Shown: piece after piece, positions 23,349 to 35,135 of the stretch
Layout of the letters: the number at the start of each line of letters is the position of its first letter
How positions within the stretch are numbered: position 1 is the stretch's first letter
From: an uncultured Bacteroidales bacterium
Lineage (GTDB): Bacteria > Bacteroidota > Bacteroidia > Bacteroidales > UBA932
Length of the DNA: 64,000 nucleotides
Assembly: GCA_944325495.1 (NCBI GenBank)
Contig: CALVAD010000004.1
Location: forward strand, 1 to 64,000
Direction: 5' to 3'
Translations under genes and position numbers: made by a program
The notes under the pieces: generated by a model
Database searches by the model: none
Seen by the model: only the letters and a program-made list of their open reading frames with translations
What the model was told of the DNA's origin: nothing

Positions 23349-25791
23349 CGGCCGGCACGGCAACGAAGCCGGCGGCAAGCAGCACCACGAGCACGATAGC
23401 TATCGAACTTGCGCGCGATACAGTCTCGCCTGTCCTGTATGAAGGAGGATCGAAGCGCATCACGAGCGTATGCTCCCCGGCGGGCACGAACGCGCTGCGA
23501 AGAATGTCACCCTCAAGTTCGATGGGCAGCAGCTCACCGGTATCCTCGACCGTAAGCGTCCAGCCCACGGGATAGTAGACCTCGCTGAACACGACCTTCC
23601 CGCCCTCTGCGGAGCTGTACTCGTAGCGCAGCTCGTTGGGGGCGTATGAAACCAGCTCTATCCGATCCGGCTCCGCAGCGGCCTCTTCCTCAGCAGCACC
23701 AGTCTCTAAACAAGCCTGTGCGAACCAAGCGTTGCCTGCGGCGTACTTATATCTGAGCGCAAGGTCGTCGGCTATAATGATATAGCGGCAGTTCATCTTC
23801 GCGAGCCCTTCGAGATAAGGCATGTTCTCCTCGGCCTCATGAACGGTCCCGGCCGACGAAATGGAAGAATACAGCTCATTGATTTCGGAAGTCAGCGTGC
23901 TCTCGATGAACTCCTGATAACGCTGGAGCTTGGCGGGAGAATAGCCCCCGATGTTCTTGTGCCAGTATGAGGGATGAGAGTCATTGAACACGTTGACCGT
24001 CAGATCCAGCACACGATAGGACAGGTCGGGATCGGAGAGTATCGCCTCGTCCACCGGCCTCTTGTCGAACTGGCTCTGGAAATTCCTCGGGGTCACGAAA
24101 TCACCGGCGTTCAGATAGCGCTTGCCGGCAAGGCCGAGGTCTCCGAGCACGAGAATGCAGACCAGCAGCGCGGCCGTGCGGCGCCTTACGAAGCCGGACC
24201 TGCCGTCAGGCATGCCCTTCTTCGAAAAAGCGGAAACGCCCCACAGCAGAACAAGATATGCCGCAAGAACAAGCAGCAGCGAGCGCAGCGCATCGGACAC
24301 CAGCAGCCGCTTCCTGTCGGCCTGCAACGCCTCCACGAGAATATCCGGCTGACCCGAATCCACGCTCCCCGTGAAACTTCCTGCAAACGAAGGGACAAGC
24401 AGGAACAGCAGGCAGAAGCCGCCGCTCACCGCAAGAGCCCAGAAGCCCTTTTTCCTGAATCCCGCGGCAAAATCCCCGTCCTTCAATATCCTGTCCAGTG
24501 CCAGGAAACCAAGCAGCGGCAGCGTGAACTGAAGCACCACCAGCGCCATGGACACCGTCCGGAACTTGTTGTAAAGCGGAACACAGTCATAGAACAGCCT
24601 GGTGAACCACATGAAATGGCTTCCAAGAGCCAGGAACACCGCAAGCACCGTGCAGACTATGATCCACCACTTCTCCTTCCCCTTATACATGAACAGCGCC
24701 AGCACGAACAGGAAAATCGTGACCGCACCCATGTACATCGGACCCGCCGTGAAAGGCTGAGGGCCCCAGTACATCGGCAGGCTGTCGGCCATCGAGCGCG
24801 CTCCGGGCTGTCCGGCCGACTCAAGCAGAGCTATGGTCTCCGACTTGTCCGGATCCACGGAACCCGCCGACGAACCGCCGTTGAAATTCGGTATCAGCAG
24901 GTTCGGCAGCTCCTCCCAGCCGTATGACCAAGCCGTCGCGTAATCCAGCTCCAGTCCTTTGGTCTCCTTGCTTCCGTCCGCCTCGGCAGTGCTGCCTCCG
25001 CGCATGGAGTACGGTGTATATTCAAAGGTGGGCAGCAGCTTTATCGCGTTGGTGGCGATTCCAGTGCATCCCAGCACGAGCAGCAGTCCCGACGCGGCGA
25101 AGAAGCGGCCGAGCAGCCCCCTTCTTTCCTTGCGCCAGAGCAGCCATACCAGCAGCATCAGCGCGTAAAGCAGAATCATAATCGCGAGATAATATGTTAT
25201 CTGCGGATGGTTCGCCTTGACCTGGAAGCTCACGAACAGCGCGAACATGGCCGCCCCGAACGCGCACCACGGCAGCCATCTTTTCTTTCCGAGCGCGGCC
25301 TTGTAAGTGAACACGAGAGCCGCGAGCACCCACGGCAGGAACGCGATCGCCTGCATCTTCGTGTTGTGGCCGACCTGTATGATCTGGAGGTTGTACGAGC
25401 AGAAAGTCACCGCGACCGCACCTCCGACGGCAATCAGAGGATGCACCCCGAACGCGAGCATAAGCAGCCATGCACCCACCAGCGATATGAACAGATATGT
25501 CGCCGGGCGGCGTCCGGTCAGCAGGAAATCATAGATCTTCTGCGTCCAGTCGCCGTCGGTCGCCGCATGTATCGTGGCGGTCGGCATTCCACCGAACATC
25601 GACTCCGTCCATGCGGTCGGGTCGTCGGGATGCGCGGCGTTCCAGTCCATCATCTCCTTGGACATGCCCTGCCAGCCGGAGATGTCGCTCTGATTGACGA
25701 TCTTGCCGTCCAGCACCTGCGGCACATAGGCGTATGAGAGCACCAGCATCCCGAGAATGATGCACAAACAGTAGAGTATCTTCTTTTTCAT
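23311..25791 (-). CDS. YfhO-family polytopic membrane protein
   Basis: An 826-residue inner-membrane protein with about twelve hydrophobic helices in the first 560 residues and a large soluble beta-rich C-terminal domain that ends in one more helix (ASSIAIVLVVLLAAGFVAVP). The N-terminal periplasmic loop with WTESMFGGMPT and NLQIIQVGHNTKMQAIAFLP matches the YfhO family, a GT-C-like fold implicated in adding sugars to lipid-linked or wall polymers in other phyla. The adjacent glycosyltransferase (4-base overlap) supports a shared role in envelope glycan work. The sugar and acceptor are unknown. Its 3' end overlaps ybaN. Confidence 0.9.
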   Translation of the reverse strand: MKKKILYCLCIILGMLVLSYAYVPQVLDGKIVNQSDISGWQGMSKEMMDWNAAHPDDPTAWTESMFGGMPTATIHAATDGDWTQKIYDFLLTGRRPATYLFISLVGAWLLMLAFGVHPLIAVGGAVAVTFCSYNLQIIQVGHNTKMQAIAFLPWVLAALVFTYKAALGKKRWLPWCAFGAAMFALFVSFQVKANHPQITYYLAIMILLYALMLLVWLLWRKERRGLLGRFFAASGLLLVLGCTGIATNAIKLLPTFEYTPYSMRGGSTAEADGSKETKGLELDYATAWSYGWEELPNLLIPNFNGGSSAGSVDPDKSETIALLESAGQPGARSMADSLPMYWGPQPFTAGPMYMGAVTIFLFVLALFMYKGKEKWWIIVCTVLAVFLALGSHFMWFTRLFYDCVPLYNKFRTVSMALVVLQFTLPLLGFLALDRILKDGDFAAGFRKKGFWALAVSGGFCLLFLLVPSFAGSFTGSVDSGQPDILVEALQADRKRLLVSDALRSLLLVLAAYLVLLWGVSAFSKKGMPDGRSGFVRRRTAALLVCILVLGDLGLAGKRYLNAGDFVTPRNFQSQFDKRPVDEAILSDPDLSYRVLDLTVNVFNDSHPSYWHKNIGGYSPAKLQRYQEFIESTLTSEINELYSSISSAGTVHEAEENMPYLEGLAKMNCRYIIIADDLALRYKYAAGNAWFAQACLETGAAEEEAAAEPDRIELVSYAPNELRYEYSSAEGGKVVFSEVYYPVGWTLTVEDTGELLPIELEGDILRSAFVPAGEHTLVMRFDPPSYRTGETVSRASSIAIVLVVLLAAGFVAVPAVSRSFSSKEDAQ

Positions 25792-27041
25792 AACAGTTCG
25801 ACCAATTTTTCCGTCAAAGCCCTGCGGGAGTACTTCCCTATCCCGGAAGCCCCGCCACGGGCCCCGCAGATGAAGTCCATGAGTCCGTCGCGGCGGTCCC
25901 AGCCGAACATCTCCCCCGCCCCGGAGTCCCTGAGGACCTCCGCGGCCGCTCCGTCCTCCTGACCTATCCCGAGCACCGGACGGCCGGCCGCGAGATATTC
26001 GAATATCTTGCCGGGAAGCACCTTCGCGTATTCGGGCTCCTGCCGCAGCGGCAGTATTAGTATATCCGCACCCGTCTGCTCCGCCGTAACCTCATCGTGC
26101 GGCAGATAGCCGAGATCGACCAGATTGGCGCCGAGCCCGCGGGCGCGTATAGCTTCCACGACGGCCGAATCCGTCTTGCCGGCAAGGCGTATCTGAAGTT
26201 TCCGCGCGAACTCCGGATCGCCTGCGCACCTCTCCGCCAGCACGTCCCAGAGATTCAGCGGATTGCCGTCGGCGGCGAACAGGCCGGTGTGCACTATGGT
26301 GAATTTTCCCTCATGCACGGCAGGCCGCACCCCGGCGAAGTCGTCCTCGTCGAAGCCGTTGGTGATGAGGACTACCGGCGTCTTCGTCCGTGCGGCGAAA
26401 TCATCGCGCACATACGGAGTCACGGCGATCACCGTGTCCGCCCCGTCGAGCACCTGCTGTTCGAGTCTGTGGTGTCTGCGGTCGGCACAGCGGCTCAACT
26501 CCAGATGCTTGTAATAGAACATTTCGGTCCAGGGATCCCGGAAGTCGGCGATCCATTTCAAGCCGAGAGCCTTTTTCAGCCCCAGGCCTATCAGATGCAT
26601 GGACTGCGGCGGCCCCGTGGTGACCATCGCGTCGACGGGACGTTCGGAAAGCCAGCGCTTCAGGAAACGCACGGAAGGGCCGACCCAGGAGACCCTCGGA
26701 TCCGGAACGAACAGGTTGCCCCGCAGCCACAACGACAGTTTCTGAACCGCCGTCTTGCCGCCTCCGCGGACCGGGTTCACTTCCGCGCCGGCACCCTTCT
26801 TTCCGGTGAGCCGGCGGTAGATTCCGTAAGGTTCGCTTATATGCGTGCGTATGACTTCCGCGCACTCCGGGACATCCGCCAGCAGGCTTTCGTCGTATGC
26901 CAGCCGCTCGGGATTCTCGGGCGTATAGACGACCGGCTGCCAGCCATGCTGCGGCAGATATTTGCTGAATTTCACCCAGCGCTGCACTCCGGACCCTCCG
27001 GTCGGCGGCCAGTAATATGAGACTATCAGCAGCCTTTTCAT
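25788..27041 (-). CDS. Glycosyltransferase, GT4-like
   Basis: From ATG 27041 the protein has 417 residues. MKRLLIVSYYWPPTGGSGVQRWVKFSKYLP (cited in part) is the typical start of a GT-B family 4 enzyme, with the N-terminal acceptor domain to about 200 and the donor domain from about 225: TIVHTGLFAADGNPLNLWDV, ILPLRQEPEYAKVLPGKIFEYLAAGRPVLGI (the EX7E-type nucleotide-sugar site, cited in part). A 40-residue upstream extension is in frame but lies beyond the -7 box at 27050-27057, so it was rejected. The stop overlaps the YfhO start by 4 bases. Donor and acceptor are unknown. Confidence 0.92.
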   Translation of the reverse strand: MKRLLIVSYYWPPTGGSGVQRWVKFSKYLPQHGWQPVVYTPENPERLAYDESLLADVPECAEVIRTHISEPYGIYRRLTGKKGAGAEVNPVRGGGKTAVQKLSLWLRGNLFVPDPRVSWVGPSVRFLKRWLSERPVDAMVTTGPPQSMHLIGLGLKKALGLKWIADFRDPWTEMFYYKHLELSRCADRRHHRLEQQVLDGADTVIAVTPYVRDDFAARTKTPVVLITNGFDEDDFAGVRPAVHEGKFTIVHTGLFAADGNPLNLWDVLAERCAGDPEFARKLQIRLAGKTDSAVVEAIRARGLGANLVDLGYLPHDEVTAEQTGADILILPLRQEPEYAKVLPGKIFEYLAAGRPVLGIGQEDGAAAEVLRDSGAGEMFGWDRRDGLMDFICGARGGASGIGKYSRRALTEKLVELL

Positions 27042-27049
27042 ACGGATTT

Positions 27050-27057
27050 CAAAGTTA
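27050..27057 (-). promoter_or_regulatory. -7 box TAACTTTG for glycosyltransferase-YfhO unit
   Basis: TAACTTTG on the minus strand ends 9 bases before ATG 27041, a full match to the -7 consensus, giving a very short leader and confirming the start codon choice. Confidence 0.6.
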
Positions 27058-27079
27058 CGGATAATTTGGTATAAAATTG

Positions 27080-27087
27080 TAAATTTG
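27080..27087 (+). promoter_or_regulatory. -7 box TAAATTTG for GH28 gene
   Basis: TAAATTTG, 31 bases before ATG 27118; it lies 22 bases from the opposing -7 box, so the two divergent promoters overlap in one 75-base gap. Confidence 0.55.
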
Positions 27088-27117
27088 TACTGCCAACCAA
27101 TCATGCAGATACGCCAC

Positions 27118-29030
27118 ATGAACAGATTCCTCCTACTGCCGCTCCTTCTCTGCGCCTTCACGGGAATGCAGGCGGAAGCGTCAGGAAACGATCCGGGCCT
27201 CCACGGAGCAAGAGTCGCCGTCTACAATCCCGCCGCACCGGACGAGGCCGGCATGGCGCAGCTCGAAAAAGTCACCTTCCTGCTGAAAGCCCATCTCTTC
27301 GACTATGTCCTCGTGGACGACGGGGATTTCGGCTCCGTCCTCTCGGCGGGATCGGCCTGCCTCGAAGCTTCGGACGGACGCAGATTCCAGACGCTTGTGA
27401 TTCCTTCGGCCGAAGGCCTGTCCGACAGGGCATGGGAGGTCATCGGGGAATTCGCGGAATTCGGAGGGAAGCTGCTCTTCTGGGGCGACATGCCCGACGC
27501 TGCTCCGGATTGCCCGAAATCCGTGCACGAGAGCATTCCGGAATGGACGCGGACAGTAGTCTCGTCGATGCCGGAGCCGGAAATCGAGATATACGACAGA
27601 ATCCCCGCAGCCAGCCTCGACTACTCACGCTTCATCCGTGACGGAGAGGACCTTTTCATTCTGGAGAACATCAGCGGCTCGGGACTCCGCTTCCGCGCCG
27701 GCTTCGATGCTGCGGGCAAGGTGTTCCGGCTGAATCCGGACGGGAGCGAGACGCTGATACCGTCGCTTATGAATGACGACAGGGCGACAGCCGAAATCAG
27801 CATTGCCTCCGGAGAAAGGATGTCCCTGATCGTGAGGCGCAGCGACGGAGTCTTCAATGTCAAGGACTTCGGAGCCCGCGGCGACGGCCTTGCCAAGGAC
27901 ACCCGGGCCATCCAGGCGGCCGCCGACGCGGCCTATTCCGACGGCGGCGGCACCGTGGTGATTCCTGCCGGAACCTATCTGACCGGAGCCCTGTTCTTCC
28001 GGAACGGAGTGAACCTCGAAATCCGGAAAGACGCCACCCTTGTCTCCACCGTGGATTCGGACGACTTCCCGCAGATTCCGACGCGCTTCGAAGGGACGGA
28101 AAAATACTGGCGCAGCGCGCTGCTCAACTTCGACCGCTCGCGGAATGTCCGCGTCTTCGGAGAGGGGCGCATACTCGGCCGCGGCCAGGAATGGTCGCAA
28201 TACAAGAGCAAGGACGGCCTCTGGGGACGCCCCAGGATGATATGCTTCACCGACTGCCCCGGAGGAAGCATCGAAGGGCTCACCATGAAGGACCACGCCT
28301 CGTGGTGCCTGCACATACTCTACACCGACGGCTTCACCATAGACAATCTCCACATCAGCGTAAGTTCATATGTGCCGAGCTCCGACGGCGTCGACATCGA
28401 TTCCTCGTGCAACATCATGATGACCGATGTCTACACCTATGTCACTGACGACTGCCTCTCCATCAAGAGCGGCAAGAACGAGGACGGACGCAAGGTGGGC
28501 CGCCCCAGCATGAACATAATCGTGCGGAACTGCAACTTCGACGGCGGGCACGGGGTGGCGATGGGCAGCGAGATCTCCGGATGCATACGGAACGTGCTGA
28601 TCGAGGACTGCGTATGCGGCGAGGAGAACCGCGCTCCGGTAAGATTCAAGTCGCAGCCGTCGCGGGGCGGAATCGTGGAGAACATCACCTTCAAGGACAT
28701 GACGCTCGACGACTGCGGGACCTTCATCGACGCCAACATGGTATGGCGCATGGTGGAGGACTACGAGCCCTTCTCCCCGAGGACGCAGTTGCGCGACATT
28801 CATGTGATCAACGTAAGCGGCACGGCCAAGTCGGTGGGCGTAATAAGCGGCGACCCTGCGGCGCCCATTCCGGAAGGGACCTTCAAGTTCAGCGGATGCA
28901 GCATCAAGGCTGACAAGGGTCTCACGATTTCGAATGTGGAGCAGCGGAATTTCGACGGACTCGAAGTCCGGCTCCCTGAAGGGGAGGAATTCCTGAACAT
29001 CCGGGACAACGGAAGCACAGCGGCGGGAAG

Positions 29031-29034
<4 letters not shown>
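27118..29034 (+). CDS. GH28-family glycosidase (polygalacturonase-like), exported
   Basis: A 638-residue exported protein. MNRFLLLPLLLCAFTGMQAEA is the signal peptide. Residues about 25-240 are an extra N-terminal region with a Rossmann-like feel (AEFGGKLLFWGDMPD), and 245-610 is the right-handed beta helix of GH28: FNVKDFGARGDGLAKDTRAIQ, GGTVVIPAGTYLTGAL, then SSDGVDIDSS, VTDDCLSIKSGKNEDG, GGHGVAMGSE and VRFKSQ, which cover the catalytic Asp residues and the Gly-His-Gly and Arg-x-Lys sites. The first site reads SSDGVD instead of NTDGID, so substrate may differ from plain polygalacturonan. Its stop overlaps the mutS start by 4 bases. No SusC/D pair is nearby. Confidence 0.9.
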
Positions 29035-31625
<2,591 letters not shown>

Positions 31626-31657
31626 TTCAATGCCTCATTTGGCAATTCGGCGGGATT

Positions 31658-32200
31658 TCATTCGGCCGTTCGGCTATAGACGACGAACTCGAAGCGTATG
31701 CCGCTTTTTGGGTCGGTGAAGGTTTCAGAGCAGGATTCCTCCCGCCACAGAGCGGAATCTACAGCCGGAAAGAAAGCGTCGGCGTCCCCGACATCAGTGT
31801 GGACACGGGTGATATATAGTCTGTCGGCGCTGTCGATCAATTGGGCATAGACCCTGGCGCCTCCTATTATGAAACAGCGCTCCTCCGTCGGGACTTCCCC
31901 GCCAGGACCGGCACTCCTCATTTCCGCCAGCGCCTTCTCCGCCTCGCGGAACGCCTCCTCGACCGACCTCACGCAGACCACCCCCTCCGGAAACTCGCTC
32001 CGGCTGCGGCTCAGGACGATGTTCAGACGCCCGGGCAGAGGACGCCCCAGCGACTCGAAGGTCGTCCGGCCCATGATCACGGGACAGCCCATGGTCACGC
32101 GCCTGAAATACCTGAGATCCTCGCTGATATGCCAAGGCATCGCTCCGCGCACTCCGATTGCCCGGTCATCCGCCACCGCGGCTATCATGCATTTTTCCAT
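31658..32200 (-). CDS. folA: Dihydrofolate reductase
   Basis: FolA reduces dihydrofolate to tetrahydrofolate with NADPH. The 180-residue protein shows MIAAVADDRAIGVRGAMPWHISEDLRYF (cited in part; the MPW loop and the acidic Glu27-equivalent), MGRTTFESLGRPLPGRLNIV with the NADPH site, and FIIGGARVYAQLI. A loop at about 85-110 (KALAEMRSAGPGGEVPTEER) is longer than in E. coli. It lies 36 bases after thyA, the gene that produces dihydrofolate, so the two enzymes of the thymidylate cycle are co-expressed. A hairpin in the gap contains the thyA stop codon. Confidence 0.96.
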   Translation of the reverse strand: MEKCMIAAVADDRAIGVRGAMPWHISEDLRYFRRVTMGCPVIMGRTTFESLGRPLPGRLNIVLSRSRSEFPEGVVCVRSVEEAFREAEKALAEMRSAGPGGEVPTEERCFIIGGARVYAQLIDSADRLYITRVHTDVGDADAFFPAVDSALWREESCSETFTDPKSGIRFEFVVYSRTAE

Positions 32201-32218
32201 AATTCAATCTTTTGATGA

Positions 32219-32254
32219 AGCTCCTGCCGCCGCCTCTCAAACGGCGACAGGAGC
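32219..32254 (-). promoter_or_regulatory. Hairpin across the thyA stop, before folA
   Basis: GCTCCTGCCGCCG (32219-32231) pairs with CGGCGACAGGAGC (32241-32253) apart from one mismatch, and the thyA stop codon sits in the loop/upper stem. The hairpin ends 19 bases before the folA start and lacks a T tail, so it may tune mRNA stability or folA translation rather than terminate. Confidence 0.5.
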
Positions 32255-33031
32255 CTTTATGGCAGGCCAGGGGTCATAGCCTTCGAGCGTGAAGTCTTCG
32301 TACCTGAAATCGAACACGCTCTTCACCTCCGGATTCAGCACCATCCTCGGCAGCGGCCGCGGCTCGCGCGAAAGCTGCTCGCGCACCTGGTCGAAATGAT
32401 TCAGATAGATATGCGTATCCCCCGTCGTGTGAATGAACTCTCCGGGCTGCAGTCCGCTGGTCTGCGCGATCATCATGGTCAGCAGCGCATATGAGGCGAT
32501 GTTGAACGGCACTCCGAGGAAGGTGTCAGCGCTCCGCTGATAAAGCTGGCACGAAAGCCTGCCTTCAGCCACATAGAACTGGAACAGACAATGGCAAGGA
32601 GGCAGGGCCATCCTGTCGATCTCCCCGGGATTCCAGGCCGTGACTATCATGCGCCGGGAATCCGGGTGGTTCCGGATCAGCTCCGTCACCTCGGAGAGCT
32701 GGTCTATCGTGCGGCCGTCCGGTGCCGGCCAGCTGCGCCACTGGTGACCGTAGACAGGACCGAGATCTCCGTTCTCATCGGCCCATTCGTCCCAGATCGT
32801 GACCTTGTGGTCCTGAAGCCAGCGCACGTTGGTGCTGCCGCTGATGAACCAGAGCAGTTCGTAGATTATCGACTTGAGATGCACTTTCTTGGTGGTCAGC
32901 AGAGGGAAGCCCTCGCCGAGGTCGAAGCGCATCTGATGCCCGAATATGCTTTTTGTCCCGACGCCGGTACGATCGGTCCTGACCACACCGTGGTCCATTA
33001 TTTCCCGGAGCAGATCCAAATATTGCTTCAT
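32237..33031 (-). CDS. thyA: Thymidylate synthase
   Basis: ThyA makes dTMP from dUMP using methylene-tetrahydrofolate. The 264-residue protein matches the E. coli length exactly. The nucleophile is Cys146 in [20 protein letters not shown] (18-26) binds phosphate, and [26 protein letters not shown] and the C-terminal PIKA-type tail ([11 protein letters not shown]) are conserved. It sits 25 bases after galM and 36 bases before folA in a four-gene minus-strand unit. Confidence 0.98.
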   Translation of the reverse strand: MKQYLDLLREIMDHGVVRTDRTGVGTKSIFGHQMRFDLGEGFPLLTTKKVHLKSIIYELLWFISGSTNVRWLQDHKVTIWDEWADENGDLGPVYGHQWRSWPAPDGRTIDQLSEVTELIRNHPDSRRMIVTAWNPGEIDRMALPPCHCLFQFYVAEGRLSCQLYQRSADTFLGVPFNIASYALLTMMIAQTSGLQPGEFIHTTGDTHIYLNHFDQVREQLSREPRPLPRMVLNPEVKSVFDFRYEDFTLEGYDPWPAIKAPVAV

Positions 33032-33056
33032 CTGTCTTCAGCTGCCGGATTCCACT

Positions 33057-34103
33057 CTACTCCTTGACGCCGAAAGCGAAGATTATCGCCTCGTGGAAGA
33101 CCTTTCCCGGACGCAGCACCGTGGTCGGATAGCCCGGATGGTTGGGGCTGTCGGGGAAATGCTGGCATTCGAGGGCGACGGCGCAGTAGTCATGGTATAT
33201 CCTGCCGCGCTTGCCGGTCGGGCAGCCGTCTATCCAGTTGCCCGTGTATACCTGCACGCCGGGCTGGGTGGTATAGACCTTCAATGTCCTGCCGCTGTGG
33301 TTCGACCAGAGTTCCGCGGCTTCCTGAAGCTGTCCGCGCATGTACCCGTCGATCTTCCAGCAGGCGTCATAGCCCTTGCCGTAGTTCAGCGCCGGGAAAT
33401 CCTTCTTTATGTCGCGGCCGAGAGTCTTGGGCCTGCGGAAATCCATAGGGGTTCCGGCCACCGGCTCGGACTTCCCGACGGGAATCAGAGTGGAATCCGT
33501 GGGCAGATATTCCGAAGCGTTGAGTTTCAGGAAATGACGCAGCACGCTTCCTCCTCCGTTGAGGTTGAAGTAGCAGTGGTTGGTCAGGTTCACCACGGTC
33601 GGGGCGTCGGTCTTGGCCGAGAAAGTCAGACGGAGTTCGTTGTCCTCGCTCCATTCATAGCGGGCGACCACCACCATGTTGCCGGGATAGCCCATCTCGC
33701 CGTCCCTGGACACATATTTGAACTCGACGCCGCCTTTGCGCTTGCGCGACTCCCACACCTGATTCTGGAAGCCTTCGGGTCCGCCGTGCAGATGGTTGGG
33801 ACCGTTGTTTACAGGAAGAGTATATTCCTTGCCGTCGAGAGTGAACTTGCCCGCGGCTATGCGGTTGGCGTAGCGTCCGGGACACTTGCCCGCGCAGGGG
33901 CCGTCGCCGAAATAGCTTTCGGGCTTGCCGTAGCCGAGCACCACGTCGGCCAGCCTGCCGTTCCTGTCGGGAACATTGACAGAAACAATAGCCGCTCCGA
34001 TGCTGCACAGGGTCACGGAAGCTCCGCCGGAATTGGTCATCGTGTACTTGTAGACGGGTTTGCCGTCAGGGGTCCTGCCCCAAAGTTTTCTTCTGGTTGC
34101 CAT
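33057..34103 (-). CDS. galM: Aldose 1-epimerase (mutarotase)
   Basis: GalM interconverts alpha and beta anomers of galactose or glucose, the entry step of the Leloir pathway; galactokinase is encoded separately at 40515-41663. The 348-residue protein starts best at 34103 (MATRRKLWG), 4 bases after the upstream stop. Catalytic His residues are in NGPNHLHGGPEGF and LTNHCYFNL, and the C-terminal Glu in ALECQHFPDSPNHPGYP. A signal peptide is not seen, so it should be cytoplasmic. A longer N-terminal extension would overlap the upstream gene and was not used. Confidence 0.95.
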   Translation of the reverse strand: MATRRKLWGRTPDGKPVYKYTMTNSGGASVTLCSIGAAIVSVNVPDRNGRLADVVLGYGKPESYFGDGPCAGKCPGRYANRIAAGKFTLDGKEYTLPVNNGPNHLHGGPEGFQNQVWESRKRKGGVEFKYVSRDGEMGYPGNMVVVARYEWSEDNELRLTFSAKTDAPTVVNLTNHCYFNLNGGGSVLRHFLKLNASEYLPTDSTLIPVGKSEPVAGTPMDFRRPKTLGRDIKKDFPALNYGKGYDACWKIDGYMRGQLQEAAELWSNHSGRTLKVYTTQPGVQVYTGNWIDGCPTGKRGRIYHDYCAVALECQHFPDSPNHPGYPTTVLRPGKVFHEAIIFAFGVKE

Positions 34104-34107
34104 AGTG

Positions 34108-35073
34108 TCAATAATTATTGTAATCAGTAATGTCGTCAAGGAAACGCAGCACCCGCTCAAGCGGGGCGTCCCTGTAGATCACGCGCTTCCCGCGGTCGAG
34201 AAGGTAGAGCGAGGGTATCGCCCTCACGAAATACAGCCTGTCGCTGTTTATGACCTGGGCGTAGTCGTAGGCGTTGATCCAGTTGTCGGGATATATAGGA
34301 GCGTAGGCCTTCCATTTGTCGACCTCCCCGTCGATGTAGATATTGACGATCGCAAGAGTTCCGTCGGCAATCAGCGCGTCGATATATGGCCTGGACTCTA
34401 TTTCGTCGATTATGTCGCGGCAGTAGTTGCATCCGGGGTTGCTGAAGAACAGCATCGTGTATTCGGCGTCGACGGCATAGAGCGTTGAGGCGCGGCCTCC
34501 GATATCCCTGAAACCGAAGTCCGGCACCTTGCTGCCGCAGGGATTCATGCGGCACATCCTGAGCTCGAACTCATAGCCGGCGCGCCTCGCGTCATCGGTG
34601 AAACGCGACTTCGCCATGCCTTCGACGAAAGGCAGATAATAGTCCTCGCTCCTGACCGGAGAATTGGGATCGTAGAGATACTTCGACACGAGCTCGGTCA
34701 TGCGCAGATAGACGAGCGATGAGGTGTCGGCCGCCTGCTTCTGCTCTATCATGTCGAAAAGCCGTCGCACGTCAGCCTGCGCCTTGTCCATGGGCTGCCC
34801 CTCCAGAAGAAGGATGAAGGTGGATATGTTCTGTTCGACCTCGGCGTCAGCGACCCCGAGCACATGGGCGGAGTCGGTGGGCCACTCCCCCTCGAAGAAA
34901 CCGTCCCAGTAATGGCCGGTCAGATACTCCTGCCTCTCCAGCATGTCCGTGATCATGCCCGGAGCTTCCGGGAGGGGAAACGGCCGGATCCGGACCTCCC
35001 GGGAGGAGTTCCGGTCTGCGCAGGAGACGAGCAGCAGGACACAGCACAAAGCTGGAAGAAGTCTGGTTTTCAT
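34108..35073 (-). CDS. Thioredoxin-like lipoprotein (DUF5106 type)
   Basis: A 321-residue lipoprotein: MKTRLLPALCCVLLLVSC is the signal with lipobox LVSC (Cys18). Residues about 30-190 match the helical DUF5106 region common in Bacteroidales (YLTGHYWDGFFEGEWP). From about 195 a thioredoxin fold follows, with FFSNPGCNYCRDIIDEIE carrying a Cys-x-x-Cys and a cis-Pro in AIPSLYLLD. It probably acts as a membrane-anchored thiol-disulfide protein in the periplasm. It is the first gene of the unit with galM, thyA and folA, with no obvious functional link to them. Confidence 0.88.
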   Translation of the reverse strand: MKTRLLPALCCVLLLVSCADRNSSREVRIRPFPLPEAPGMITDMLERQEYLTGHYWDGFFEGEWPTDSAHVLGVADAEVEQNISTFILLLEGQPMDKAQADVRRLFDMIEQKQAADTSSLVYLRMTELVSKYLYDPNSPVRSEDYYLPFVEGMAKSRFTDDARRAGYEFELRMCRMNPCGSKVPDFGFRDIGGRASTLYAVDAEYTMLFFSNPGCNYCRDIIDEIESRPYIDALIADGTLAIVNIYIDGEVDKWKAYAPIYPDNWINAYDYAQVINSDRLYFVRAIPSLYLLDRGKRVIYRDAPLERVLRFLDDITDYNNY

Positions 35074-35087
35074 ACGAATCGCACTGA

Positions 35088-35118
35088 CTTGTAAAGTTAG
35101 CCAAAAATGGTAATTTTG
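35088..35118 (+). promoter_or_regulatory. Divergent promoter region
   Basis: Plus strand: CTTG (35088-35091), 19 bases, TAATTTTG (35111-35118), 18 bases before ATG 35136. On the minus strand TAACTTTA (35099-35092), one base off consensus, lies 19 bases before ATG 35073 and may drive the thioredoxin-galM-thyA-folA unit. The two overlap. Confidence 0.65.
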
Positions 35119-35135
35119 AGAAAATTTTCATCCGA

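Noticed and set aside
31626..31657. Terminator between mutS and folA
   Set aside because: No stem with a T tail could be drawn in the 32-base gap.
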